From contig JAQIIU010000003.1 in the NCBI GenBank assembly GCA_036946625.1, positions 2,183,001-2,247,000 of the forward strand: a stretch of 64,000 nt of DNA, given 5' to 3'. The DNA is from Methylorubrum populi. GTDB lineage: Bacteria > Pseudomonadota > Alphaproteobacteria > Rhizobiales > Beijerinckiaceae. This document shows positions 45,058-54,496 of this stretch, piece by piece; position 1 is the first letter of the stretch, and the number at the start of each line of letters is the position of its first letter. Under the pieces are notes generated by a model. That model made no database searches. It was not told the origin of the DNA and was given only the letters and a program-made list of their open reading frames with translations. The translations under genes and the position numbers were made by a program.

Positions 45058-45849
45058 ATGAGTATCGAGCTTGAAACGGTCGCGGGCCTGTTCGGCGTGG
45101 CCGTGGTGGCGGGCGCCGTGGATGCCATCGCGGGCGGGGGCGGGCTGATGACCCTGCCGGCCCTGCTGCTCGCCGGGCTCGATCCGGTGAGCGCGATCGC
45201 CACCAACAAGCTCCAGGGCAGCGCCGGCTCGGTCTCGGCCACGATCGCCTTCGCCCGGCGCGGGTTGATCCGCTGGCGCGAGGCCGGCCCCGCGGCGCTC
45301 GGCGCCGGCCTCGCCTCGGTGGCGGGCGCGCTGTGCGTGAGCCTGCTGCCGCGCCCCGTCCTCGACGCGCTGGTGCCGCTGATGCTCGTCGGCATCGCAG
45401 GCTACTTCGCCACGGCGCGGCGGATGAGCAACGAGGACGCGGCGGCGCGGATCACGCCCGGCCTGTTCGCCGTGACGCTGGCGCCGGCGGTCGGCTTCTA
45501 CGACGGCGTGTTCGGGCCCGGCGCCGGCTCGTTCTACATGATCGGCTTCGTCACCCTGCTCGGCCTCGGGGTGGTGCGCGCCACCGCCCACACCAAGCTC
45601 TCGAACGCCGCGAGCAATCTCGGCAGCCTCGCCCTGTTCACGCTCCAGGGCGCCGTGATCTGGCCCGTGGGGCTCGCCATGGCGGTCGGCGCCTTTCTCG
45701 GCGCCCAGGTCGGCTCGGCGCTCGCCGTGCGCCTCGGCGCCCGGCTGATCCGCCCGCTCCTCGTGGTCATCGCCTGCGCGATGGCGCTGCGCCTGCTGTC
45801 GAACCCGGCCAACCCGCTGCGTCAGGCCGTGGACGGGTTCTTTTCATAG
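45058..45849 (+). CDS. TSUP (TauE/SafE) family membrane transporter
   Basis: 263 residues with about eight helices. Both TSUP repeat signatures are seen: AGAVDAIAGGGGLMTLPALL with IATNKLQGSAGSVSATIAF, and VGFYDGVFGPGAGSFYMIGF with TAHTKLSNAASNLGSLALF. These exporters carry sulfite, sulfonates or organic anions. The start ATG 45058 sits immediately after a 9-bp hairpin that could mask its ribosome site. Confidence 0.9.
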   Translation: MSIELETVAGLFGVAVVAGAVDAIAGGGGLMTLPALLLAGLDPVSAIATNKLQGSAGSVSATIAFARRGLIRWREAGPAALGAGLASVAGALCVSLLPRPVLDALVPLMLVGIAGYFATARRMSNEDAAARITPGLFAVTLAPAVGFYDGVFGPGAGSFYMIGFVTLLGLGVVRATAHTKLSNAASNLGSLALFTLQGAVIWPVGLAMAVGAFLGAQVGSALAVRLGARLIRPLLVVIACAMALRLLSNPANPLRQAVDGFFS

Positions 45850-45877
45850 ATCGGCCAGCCCTTTACGGACCGACGCT

Positions 45878-46924
45878 TCAACGCGGAATGAAGGCCCAGT
45901 AGTCGAGATCGAGGATCACCGACGGGTCGTAGCCCTCGCCCTGCCTGTCGGGATAGGCGCCGCAGGGCCGGTTCTTGGCCGCCACCGTGCGCAGGCGCAG
46001 CGCGCCGATATCGCTGCGGCCGGGAAGTTCCGCGGTCTCCAGCACCTCGGACCACGCATAGACCGTGTCGCCCGCAAACAGCGGCGCCACGTGCCGGCCG
46101 GCATTGATGCCGCCGATGGCAAACGCGTTGGCGAGCCCGTTGAAGCTCAAGCCGCGGGCGAGCGAGATGACGTGGCCGCCGTAGATCAGGCGCTTGCCGA
46201 ACTTGGTCTCCCGGGTGGCGACCGCGTCGAAATGGACCTTGGCGGTGTTCTGGAACAGGCGCGTGGCGATCTGGTGCTCGGCCTCCTCGACGGTCATGCC
46301 GTCGACGTGGTCGATTTTTTCGCCCACCGCATAATCGGCGAAGCGGTGCGGGCTGCCCGCGAGCGCGGTGTCGTAGGCGGCCGGATCGAGCGGGGGCAAG
46401 GCATTGGCGAGGTCGGCCGGGTTCACCACCTTGGCGAGACTCGGCACATGCTCTTCCGTGATCTTCGCCTCCGGGTCGCGCTTGCGCACCAGCACCCAGC
46501 GGCAATAGCTCAGCACGGTCCGGCCCGAGGCGTCGGAGCCGGTGGAGCGGACGTAGACCACGCCGGTCTGGCGGTTCGAACTCTCCTTCAGGCCGATCAC
46601 CTCGGAGACGGTGGAGAGCGTCTCGCCGGGATAGACCGGGCGGTGGAAGCCGCCCTCGGCGTAGCCGAGATTGGCCAGCGCGTTGAGCGAGATGTCCGGC
46701 ACGGTCTTGCCGAACACGACGTGGAAGGTGAGCCAATCGTCGAGCGGGCTCGCCGGGTAGCCGATGGCACGCGCGAAGGCGTCCGAGGACTGCACGGCGA
46801 AGCGCGGGCCGTAGAGCGCGGTGTAGAGCGCCACGTCGCCCGTGGTGACGGTGCGGGGCGTGGCGTGGCGGATGGTCTCGCCGAGGCGGAAATCCTCGAA
46901 GAAGCGGCCCGGATTGGTCTTCAT
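45878..46924 (-). CDS. mcd: mesaconyl-CoA hydratase (MaoC/hotdog)
   Basis: 348 residues from ATG 46924. It follows the Rhodobacter enzyme closely: KTNPGRFFEDFRLG, IRHATPRTVTTGDVALYTAL, FHVVFGKTVPDISLNALAN, VVYVRSTG, EKIDHVDGMTVEEAEH and KRLIYGGHVISLARGLSFNG. It interconverts mesaconyl-CoA and beta-methylmalyl-CoA in the ethylmalonyl-CoA pathway, which regenerates glyoxylate during growth on C1 and C2 substrates. It is called mch in Rhodobacter; mcd is used in Methylobacterium. Confidence 0.92.
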   Translation of the reverse strand: MKTNPGRFFEDFRLGETIRHATPRTVTTGDVALYTALYGPRFAVQSSDAFARAIGYPASPLDDWLTFHVVFGKTVPDISLNALANLGYAEGGFHRPVYPGETLSTVSEVIGLKESSNRQTGVVYVRSTGSDASGRTVLSYCRWVLVRKRDPEAKITEEHVPSLAKVVNPADLANALPPLDPAAYDTALAGSPHRFADYAVGEKIDHVDGMTVEEAEHQIATRLFQNTAKVHFDAVATRETKFGKRLIYGGHVISLARGLSFNGLANAFAIGGINAGRHVAPLFAGDTVYAWSEVLETAELPGRSDIGALRLRTVAAKNRPCGAYPDRQGEGYDPSVILDLDYWAFIPR

Positions 46925-47252
46925 GGCTGGCGCGTCGCTCCCTTTGCGGCTCTTCCCGGCCGAGGCGGCTCCCGACCTGATACGATATTCAGGCCGGGAC
47001 CGTAACATCCTGATCCTGCACCGGCTTTTCGGACGGAGTGACTCCTCGCCGGCCGGGGCGCATCCGCCTTAGCAACCAGCCCGGCCCGCGCGCAATGCCG
47101 CGCTTCGGGCCGGACGCAGGTTCGAAAAAGCCACTCAATACCAAGCTGCAGGGAAGCCGACCGATGGTCGGCTTCCCTGCGTCCGGCGGACGCCCGCCGC
47201 CGCGCCTTCGCGCGGGCAACCAGCGATGAGCTGGGATCATCGCCGGGAGGTA
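46925..47252. other. intergenic region with repeat
   Basis: It lies between yggT and mesaconyl-CoA hydratase on the minus strand. Its right half is a family 3 repeat; the left half (46980-47136) shows no gene. Confidence 0.45.
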
Positions 47253-47256
47253 TCAG
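47137..47256. repeat. repeat family 3, copy 2
   Basis: ATACCAAGCTGCAGGGAAGCCGAC..., GATGGTCGGCTTCCCTGCG, GGGATCATCGCCGG and GGTAT. The central stem is GCAGGGAAGCCGACC/GGTCGGCTTCCCTGC, a 15-bp near-perfect hairpin. It ends at the yggT stop codon. Confidence 0.8.
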
Positions 47257-47543
47257 AAGGCGAGTTGGATGTAGAGGTCGGTGATGAGCTTCTGCACGAA
47301 CAGCAGCAGCAGGATCAGGATGATCGGCGAGATGTCGACGCCGCCGAGATTGGGCAGCAGGTTGCGGATCGGCCGCAGCGCCGGTTCGGTGACGCGATAG
47401 AGGAACTCGCCGATCTGCGAGACGATCGGGTTGCGCACGTTGACCACGTTGAAGGCCACGAGCCAGCTCAGCACGGCACTCGCGACGAGGACGTAGATGT
47501 AGAGCTGGATGACGGTGTTGATGAGCCAGAGCAGGGCGTTCAT
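47253..47543 (-). CDS. YggT family membrane protein
   Basis: 96 residues from ATG 47543, with two hydrophobic segments (TVIQLYIYVLVASAVLSWLV; ISPIILILLLLFVQKLI) and the YggT signature VTEPALRPIRNLLPNLGGVD. Function is not firmly known; roles in osmotic tolerance and division have been proposed for relatives. It is adjacent to tRNA-Ala. Confidence 0.9.
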   Translation of the reverse strand: MNALLWLINTVIQLYIYVLVASAVLSWLVAFNVVNVRNPIVSQIGEFLYRVTEPALRPIRNLLPNLGGVDISPIILILLLLFVQKLITDLYIQLAF

Positions 47544-47667
47544 GCGGGGGGTGTCGGTCCTCGTCGCCCCGCGCTTATGCCCGGCGCGAGAGGTTGCGGG
47601 GCGCGGCGGCACATTTCCGGAATTGACAGGTCGAAGCGGGCAAGCCTACAAGGCCCTCGCCTCGGAC

Positions 47668-47743
<76 letters not shown>

Positions 47744-48068
47744 GGCTTTCTTCACGCGAGAAAACCCTATGGTGGCAAGGGCTTGGAAATCCAAGACCCA
47801 GGAATAAGACCCAATTAGACCCACGCCACCGGTCGTTTTAGACCCACGCTGGCACTCCAAAAATATCCACAGATCCGCACGATCCGTCCTTGAGGCGAGG
47901 GACGTTCCAGCCCGCCGATCCGCATCCGAAGGCAGGCTTATGGATGGGCCAGTCGATAGGAGCGGAGACGCGATCCTCCGAGGCGCGTCTGGAACAAATT
48001 AAGAACACCACCGTTGCATCCCGACATGCCCGTCCAGGGATTTAACCTCCCGGACGAAAGGGGCTGCC
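47744..48068. other. 325-bp region between tRNA-Ala and the TIR gene
   Basis: No gene is recognised. AGACCCA occurs three times (around 47794, 47811 and 47840) and the region is less GC-rich than the core. Being directly 3' of a tRNA it is where an integrated element's junction would be expected, but I do not find a duplicated tRNA end. Confidence 0.4.
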
Positions 48069-49013
48069 ATGGCGACCGTCTTCTTCTCTTATTCGCACGT
48101 GGACGAAGGACTGCGCGACCGGCTTGAGATCGCCCTGTCAGCCCTCAAGCGGCAGGGCCTGATCAAGGCGTGGCACGACAGACGGCTGATCGCCGGAGAC
48201 GATTTCGACCGCGGCGTGCGGGGCGAACTCGAACGGGCCGACGTAATCCTCCTCCTGGTGTCGCCCGACTTCATCGCATCGGACTATTGCTACGGCGTCG
48301 AGATGACACGGGCCCTGGAACGCCACGAGCGCGGCGAGGCCAGGGTCATCCCTGTCATCCTTCGTGCCTGCGATTGGCATCCTCTGCCGTTCGGCAAGCT
48401 TCTGGCTGCACCGCGCGATGGCAAGCCGGTCCGGTCGTGGCCCGATCTGGACGAAGCCTTCCTCGATGTCGCGCAGAAGATCCGTGCAGCCCTCCCGAAG
48501 GCCGAGGCCGCTCGGGCGCTGGCCCCAACCGCGGCGCAGCCGGCGCCGATGGCTCCGCAAGGCCCCCGGTCGAGCAACCTGCGCCTGCGCAAGAGCTTCA
48601 CGGAGGTCGATCACGACCGCTTCCTCGACGACAGCTTCGAGTTCCTCGCCCGCTTCTTTGAGAACTCGCTCCAAGAGCTGAAGGCGCGCAACGAAGGCAT
48701 CGATACCGCCTTCCGCCGCATCGACGGTAACCGCTTCACGGCCGCGGTTTACCGGGATGGGACCGCTGTCTCTCGCGGCTCGATCGTGCGGGGCGGCATG
48801 TTCGGACGAGGGATTAGCTGGTCAGCCAATGACGAGGCTGCGAGCAACAGCTGCAACGAGTACCTGTTGGTCGAGAACGATGAGCAGGGCCTGTTCCTGC
48901 GTGCGGGCGGGATGCCTCACATCGGCCGGGGCAATCCTGAGGGCAAACTCACGCAGGAGGGGGCTGGGGAGTACCTATGGGGACTCCTGATGCAGCCGTT
49001 GCAGTGGCGCTGA
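48069..49013 (+). CDS. TIR-domain protein with unassigned C-terminal domain
   Basis: 314 residues from ATG 48069 with GAAAGGGG upstream. The N-terminal ~145 residues are a TIR domain: VFFSYSHVDE, WHDRRLIAGDDFDRGV, LLVSPDFIASDYCYGVEMTR with the putative NADase Glu78, and VIPVILRACDWHPLPFGK. After an Ala/Pro linker a second domain (residues ~185-314) contains FRRIDGNRFTAAVYRDGTAV and YLLVENDEQGLFLRAGG, which I cannot place. TIR proteins of this layout in genomic islands commonly act in anti-phage immunity by depleting NAD+. It is followed after 17 bp by a DUF2235 hydrolase gene. Confidence 0.85.
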   Translation: MATVFFSYSHVDEGLRDRLEIALSALKRQGLIKAWHDRRLIAGDDFDRGVRGELERADVILLLVSPDFIASDYCYGVEMTRALERHERGEARVIPVILRACDWHPLPFGKLLAAPRDGKPVRSWPDLDEAFLDVAQKIRAALPKAEAARALAPTAAQPAPMAPQGPRSSNLRLRKSFTEVDHDRFLDDSFEFLARFFENSLQELKARNEGIDTAFRRIDGNRFTAAVYRDGTAVSRGSIVRGGMFGRGISWSANDEAASNSCNEYLLVENDEQGLFLRAGGMPHIGRGNPEGKLTQEGAGEYLWGLLMQPLQWR

Positions 49014-49030
49014 GCGGCACGGAGCGAGCC

Positions 49031-50538
49031 ATGCCGAAGAACATCGTCATCTTCTCGGATGGGACTGGCCAAGATGGCGGCGTCCGGCCGGAACAGCGGA
49101 TCAGCAACGTCTACAAAATGTACCGGGCGGCCCGCGTCGGACCCGAGACCGGGATCGATCCGACCGCGCAGGTCGCCTTCTACGATCCGGGTCTTGGAAC
49201 GGATGCCGGCGCCACGGGCCTCACGGCACCGATGCGGTTCCTTCAAAAGCTCCTGGCGTCCGTTACCGGGCAGGGCATCACCGTCAATGTCGCCGATTGC
49301 TACGCCTTCATCCTGAATCACTACCAACCCGACGACCGGATCTACCTCGTCGGCTTCAGCCGCGGTGCCTACACCGTGCGGTGCCTCGCCAATCTCCTGA
49401 TGCTCTGCGGGATTCCCACCAAGACCCCAAAGGGACCACTCCAACGCTTCCGGAAGCAAACCCGCGATATCGCGGAGGAGGCGGTCTCGAAGGTCCTGGA
49501 GCAGGGGGCCGGAAAGCCGAGGGGGTTCTACGAAGCCGGCCGCTTCGAGCAGGCTCGTCGCTTCCGTGAGCGATATGGTTCGAACGCCGCGGACGATCCG
49601 GGAAGCTCCAACGCCGCACCCTACTTCATCGGCGTCTTCGACACTGTCGCCGCTCTCGGTGCCAGGGGCTTTCGACGCTACGCCATCGGGGCCGGGCTCG
49701 CCCTCCTCGGGGTAGGCGCAGTCGCAGCAATTGCCGGGCTGCTGAGCCTGATCCCGGCGGTTTCGTTTCGTCCGACCTTCCTGCTGATCGGCTTCGCCGC
49801 GGTCATCTATGCCGGCTGGCGCTGGCTGACCGACCATTTGAAGACGACTTGGTACCCCGAACGGGCCGGTGGAAGCGCTGGTTCCCGAACTGGCACTTCG
49901 CCGTCTGGCGCGCCGGGTACTACGACCGTCTCCTCAGCCGCTCCGTGCGCTTTGCCCGGTCGGCCAATGCGATCGACGAGACCCGTGAAGACTTCGTCCG
50001 GGTCCCGTGGGGCGGCCAGCCCCAGGAGCGGATGCCGGGCGAGCCCGAGACTTTCCGCCAAGTCTGGTTCGCGGGCAACTATTCCGACATAGGCGGCAGC
50101 TACCCGGAGGCGGAATCCCGTCTCTCGGATATCGCTCTCGACTGGATGATCCAGGAGGCGAGATCGCTTCCCCACCCGCTGGTGATGGAGGAGGACAAGC
50201 TGCACCGCCACCCGCGAGCCGACGGGGTCCAGCACTGCGAGATTGCGGGCATGCACGACACCATCGAGCGGCGCGCGTGGAAGATCCTGCGACCCTTCAC
50301 CGGCCGATTGAACTGGAAGGCACTGCCGAACGGGCGTGACATCAAACCCGATGCAGTGATGCACCCAACGGTGGGTGAGCGCTTCGCTCTGTCGAATGTG
50401 GCAAGCTGTTCGGGAACGGGACCCTACCGACCGCGGGCACTTAGGGAGCATCGGGATTTCAAGGATCTCTACGCCATCCCGGCGAGCACGGTCTTGCCGG
50501 GGCTGGCGGCTGCCGATGTACAGACGGCCTCGACGTAG
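49031..50538 (+). pseudogene. DUF2235 alpha/beta hydrolase with membrane segment, frameshifted
   Basis: The first frame from ATG 49031 gives about 278 residues: FSDGTGQDGG, nucleophile Ser110 in VGFSRGAYTV, Asp204 in GVFDTVAALG, then two membrane helices (~217-241 and ~247-266). Around 49855-49868 the protein moves to another frame and continues as RWKRWFPNWHFAVWRAGYYD, then FAGNYSDIGGSYPEAESRLS to 50538. One base is missing. The conserved His of the family motif (GxHSDxGG) is Tyr here. Relatives include membrane-acting lipases and T6SS effectors. The 17-bp gap after the TIR gene indicates an operon. Confidence 0.75.
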
Positions 50539-50705
50539 TGCCCACGCATCTCGTACGGCCTGGGCGTAATGTGGATCATCGGCGGCGCTGGCACTGGTAA
50601 AGGGCTGCAACCTGGGGAGTCTATCCCGCCCGCGAAGCTCTCAGGTGGACGTCCATTTGTCCCCTAACGCCGCTTGCGATGTATCACGCAGCGCACGAGC
50701 ACTAG

Positions 50706-51584
50706 GTCGCGGTGAGGAATGTAAGGGAGTCAGTCTGGGGCAAGTTTGGAATGGGAGGGTTGGCCGATTGAGGAGATCGGCGATGTCAGTTGAGGTAGAC
50801 GCGCTTCGGGACGATCAGTGGGAGCGCGTGAAGGGCTTCGTGCCCGGCGGGACGAAAGGGAAGCGTGGTCCCCGCACGGACAACCGGCGGTTCCTCGATG
50901 CGCTGCTGTGGATGGCCCGCTCAGGCGGGCGCTGGAAGGACTTGCCGAAGCGTTTGGGCGACTACCCGACGGTGAAGCGGCGCTACTACGATTGGATCGC
51001 GCGCGGCGTTCTGGATCAGATGCTGGCGGACTTGGCGCGCGAAGCCGATCTGGAATGGCTGATGATCGACTCGACCATCGTGCGCGCGCATCAGCACGCG
51101 GCTGGCGCGCGCAGGGAACTGGCGCGCGCAGGGAAAAAGGGGGCCGGATGCCCAGGGCCTGGGTCGGTCGCGCGGCGGGCTGAGTACCAAGATCCATGCG
51201 GCCGGCGATGCACTGGGCAACCCGGTGCGCCTGCTTGCCAGTCCGGGCCAGCGCAACGACATCACGCTCGCTCACGATCTGATCGCGGGCTTCGAACCTG
51301 ACGCTGTTCTGGGCGACAAGGGCTACGATGCCGATCCCCTGGCGGAGGCGATCGAGGCGAGCGGAGCCGAGGCGGTCATCCCGCCCAAGCGCAACCGCAA
51401 GAGCCCGCGCGCCTACGACCGCGACCTGTACAAGGAGCGCAACAAGATCGAGCGCTTCTTCAACAAGCTCAAGCAGTTCCGCCGCGTCGCCACCCGTTAC
51501 GACAAGCTGCTCGTCAACTTCATGGGCTTCGTCAAACTCGCCGCCATCGCCATCTGGCTCAGATAGTTAATTCCTCACCGCGAC
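50706..51584 (+). mobile_element. IS5-family (IS427-like) element, 879 bp
   Basis: Perfect terminal inverted repeats GTCGCGGTGAGGAA / TTCCTCACCGCGAC, flanked by CTAG on both sides (50702-50705 and 51585-51588). It contains a two-frame transposase. Its right CTAG is shared with the adjoining IS701-type element. Confidence 0.93.
50783..51566 (+). pseudogene. IS5-family transposase in two frames, altered by a 17-bp duplication
   Basis: The first frame (ATG 50783) has LRDDQWERVKGFVPGGTKGK, RFLDALLWMARSGGRWKDLP and Asp in MIDSTIVRAHQHAAG. The second frame carries GGLSTKIHAAGDALGNPVRL, DKGYDAD and the Glu-bearing YKERNKIERFFNKLKQFRRV, ending at 51566. Such elements make the full protein by a -1 slip on an A/G run. 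Here CTGGCGCGCGCAGGGAA is duplicated in tandem (51102-51135) just before that run, so the second frame is now reached by +1, not -1. The copy is probably inactive. Confidence 0.8.
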
Positions 51585-51588
51585 CTAG

Positions 51589-53065
51589 CATTACAGTTGC
51601 GTTTTAAAGCATTTTTGCTTGCTGTTCATTGTGCTGGGCTTACGCCGTTGACGTCCCCTGTCGGCTGACGCACGGCGTTTGAGATGGGCGTTTCGGGCGG
51701 TCGCCTGATGCGCCCGTCGCCAGAGCGACCATGCGATGACGTGAGCGGGCTGGATGCGCCGCTGTGCCAGCCGCACCGCGATGCGGCGGATCTCCTGGAC
51801 CGACCAGCGGATCAGCGCGCGGGCGGTCTCGGCCGCGCCCGTCTTTTTGGGGGCGGCGCGTTGGCGTGATGGCGGATTACGGCCAGCAGGGCGAAGGCCA
51901 TCATCACCAAGCTGACGTGCCGGTGCCAGCCGTGCCAGGAACGGGTCTCATTATGAGCGAGCCCAAGTTCGGTCTTGGCCGTCTCGAACGCGTCCTCGAT
52001 CGTCCAACGCTGGCCCTCGACCGTCGCCAGGGTCGCGACCGACGTGCCGGCCGGGCACCACGTCGTGAAGTACGCCCGCTCGCCGTCAGTCAGGCTACGG
52101 CGGATCAGCAGGCCGCGCGTCCACAGGCCGGCCTGATCGTAGTCGGCACCGTCGAGGTCGGCCAACTCGCAGTAAGCCCAGTCGTACAGCCGCGCGCCCT
52201 TCGTGCCCTCGCCCGCCGACAGGCGCGTCCAGGCCGTCGGAGCGAGGCCGTTCGCGATCGCCTCGGCGGTGCCGGCCACCAGCGGCTTGCCGACCCAGGA
52301 ATTGAACAGGTGATCGGTCTTGACCCCGAGCACGTAGCCCTTGCCCGCGCGCCGTAGAGCCATCTCGATGTCGCCGACCCCATAGACGGTGTCGGCCGCA
52401 ACCCAGGAGAACGGCACGTCGGCGGTCATCGCCCGCTCGATCATCGTTAGAGCCAATCCCGGCTTGGTCGAAAAGCTCGTCCCCTCCGGCACGTGGGCGG
52501 CGGCCAGCCGGGCCGGATCCGAGGTCCAGGTCTTGGGCAGGTACAAGGCCCGATCGATGAACGCGTGACCGTGGTGCGAGGCGTAAGCCGCGAACACGCC
52601 GATCTGACAGTTCGTGATCTTTCCGGCCGAGCCGGTGTACTGGCGATGCACACCGCACGAGGCTTTGCCCTGCTTGAGAAAGCCAGTCTCGTCGAGAACC
52701 AGAACCGCGTCCGGGTCGGCCAGGGTTTCCAGGGCATAGTCCCGCACGACGTCGCGCAGGGCGTCGGCATCCCAGCGTCCGCGACCGAGCACGGCCTGCT
52801 GACGCCAGGGCCCGGGATCGCCCGCAGCTTCCGCCCGCATCCAACTGGTCTTGCGCCGCTCCGCGCCGAGCAGTCCGTCCAGGAATGCTCCCGCCGAGGC
52901 CGCCACCCGCTCCTGAGAAAACAGCGGGCGCATGCGTCCCTTCACCTCCCGCAGCGAAGAGGCCCAGAGCTCCAGCGTCGCCTCAATCGAGGCCCCCGGC
53001 GTCCATGATGCACGAATCATGGTGCCGCATGGAGTCAGAACCTCGCCAAAAACGCAACTGTAATG
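51589..53065 (-). mobile_element. IS701-family element, 1,477 bp
   Basis: Inverted ends CATTACAGTTGCGTTTT (left) and its complement (right), flanked by CTAG at 51585-51588 and 53066-53069. It carries one full-length transposase. The left CTAG is also the right flank of the IS5 element, so one insertion used the target duplication of the other. Confidence 0.92.
51812..53020 (-). CDS. IS701-family transposase
   Basis: 402 residues, full length for the family. Catalytic residues: Asp in AVLVLDETGFLKQGKAS, Asp in WVAADTVYGVGD and Glu in RWTIEDAFETAKTELGLAHN, followed by RSWHGWHRHVSL. The reading frame is uninterrupted and ends in a basic Pro/Arg tail. It appears functional. Confidence 0.92.
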   Translation of the reverse strand: MIRASWTPGASIEATLELWASSLREVKGRMRPLFSQERVAASAGAFLDGLLGAERRKTSWMRAEAAGDPGPWRQQAVLGRGRWDADALRDVVRDYALETLADPDAVLVLDETGFLKQGKASCGVHRQYTGSAGKITNCQIGVFAAYASHHGHAFIDRALYLPKTWTSDPARLAAAHVPEGTSFSTKPGLALTMIERAMTADVPFSWVAADTVYGVGDIEMALRRAGKGYVLGVKTDHLFNSWVGKPLVAGTAEAIANGLAPTAWTRLSAGEGTKGARLYDWAYCELADLDGADYDQAGLWTRGLLIRRSLTDGERAYFTTWCPAGTSVATLATVEGQRWTIEDAFETAKTELGLAHNETRSWHGWHRHVSLVMMAFALLAVIRHHANAPPPKRRARPRPPAR

Positions 53066-53217
53066 CTAGGCTCGTTGCGCGCCCTCGACACCGTATTTAC
53101 GTGCTCGGAGGTCGAATGCCTCCAAGCCCCCTTCCATGATACGCGTGACGGCCCGACGCACATCGGGCGTCTCAATCGCTCCGTTGGCCTGCTGCCGGTT
53201 TGGTGGACGCCGGCCTA

Positions 53218-53685
53218 AGCTAGTTTGGCTCGGTTTTCGAACTCGACGGGGCTGAGGTAGCCGAGCGTCGAGTGCCGCCGTGCCGCATTGTAGAAGCGCT
53301 CGATGTAATCGAACACGTCCGCTCGCGCCTCGTCCCGCGTGCGGTAGGTTCGCCGGACCGTTCGCTCGGTCTTCAGCGACGAGAAGAAGCTCTCCATCGC
53401 CGCGTTGTCCCAGACGTTGCCCGACCGACTCATCGAGCAGACGATGCCGTGCTCGGCCATCAGCCGCTGGAACGGCTCGCTCGTGTACTGACTGCCCTGG
53501 TCGGAGTGATGCAGCAGCGCGTCCGGCCTGCCCCTGCGCCAGACCGCCATAACGAGCGCGTCCGCCACGAGTTGCGCCGTCATGCTCGCCTGCATCGACC
53601 AGCCGACCACGCGGCGCGAGAACAGGTCGATCACGGCCGCGACGTAGAGCCAGCCCTCCGCCGTCCAGATGTAGGTGAGATACTG
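53218..53685 (-). pseudogene. IS3-family transposase OrfB, C-terminal two thirds
   Basis: From TYIWTAEGWLYVAAVIDLFS through Asp in LLHHSDQGSQYTSE to Glu in NVWDNAAMESFFSSLKTE and the ending RRHSTLGYLSPVEFE. The OrfA part and the OrfB start are missing: near 53685 the sequence changes to IS1182-type DNA transcribed the other way. It cannot make a functional enzyme. Confidence 0.85.
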
Positions 53686-53728
53686 TCGGCGAATCAGATG
53701 GTCGGGGGTGTTGGCACGGAGGTGCGCG

Positions 53729-54496
53729 ATGAGCCTGCGACCGGAACCGATCGGCGCGATCCCCGTCGAGACGGCGCGCGTGGCGCGCGCGGCTTTCCCC
53801 AAAGGGACGGTCGCGACGCGGTTGCGCGATGAGTTCAGCGCCCTCTACCAGGACGAGGACTTCCGCGATCTCTATCCGACCCGCGGCCAGCCCGGTCTTG
53901 CGCCCTGGCGGCTGGCCCTGGTCACGGTCCTCCAGTTCTCCGAGCACCTGAGCGACCGTCAAGCGGCCGACGCCGACCGGTCTGGTTCGAGCGCTATGGA
54001 CGCCGGGTGGAGGACTATCGCCTGCCCAGGGCTCGGACGGAACGCGAGGCACTCGCTCTTGCGATCGGTACGGACGGGTTTGCCCTACTCGAAGCGCTGG
54101 ACGCGCCGGCGGCACCGCCTGAGGTGCGGGCCGTGCCGATGGTGGGAACGCTGCGCGATGTATGGCGAGTGCATTATGCCCGCGAGGGAAGCGGGCCGCC
54201 ACGGTGGCGCAGCGGCGCCGAGTTGCCGCCGGTCGGCGAGCGACTGCAGTCTCCCTACGACCCGGAGGTCCACTACAGCACCAAGCGGCAGATGGAATGG
54301 TCGGGTTACAAGGTACACGTCACCGAAGTCTGCGATGCGGACGCGGCCCATCTGATCACAAACGTGATGACCTGTCCGGCGATGCAGCCGGACATGGCGA
54401 GCACGGCCGCGATCCACGAGCAGCTGGCGGCAAAGAACCTTCTGCCGGCCGAGCACTTCGTGGATGCCGGCTACGTCGATGCGGGACTGCTGGTCG
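53729..54496 (+). pseudogene. IS1182-family transposase, internally deleted and 3' truncated
   Basis: ATG 53729 begins PEPIGAIPVETARVARAAFP, then PTRGQPGLAPWRLALVTVLQ, the conserved N terminus. After LSDRQAADA the frame changes and resumes as WFERYGRRVEDYRLPRARTE, so the intervening ~100 residues with the first catalytic Asp are gone. The later part (DPEVHYSTKRQMEWSGYKVH, FVDAGYVDAGLLV) stops where IS481 copy 3 begins at 54497. Confidence 0.82.

Noticed and set aside
53070..53214. A coding remnant on the minus strand (IETPDVRRAVTRIMEGG...)
   Set aside because: The frame looks protein-like but is short, ends in the CTAG of the IS701 flank and matches no family I recognise; too weak to annotate.
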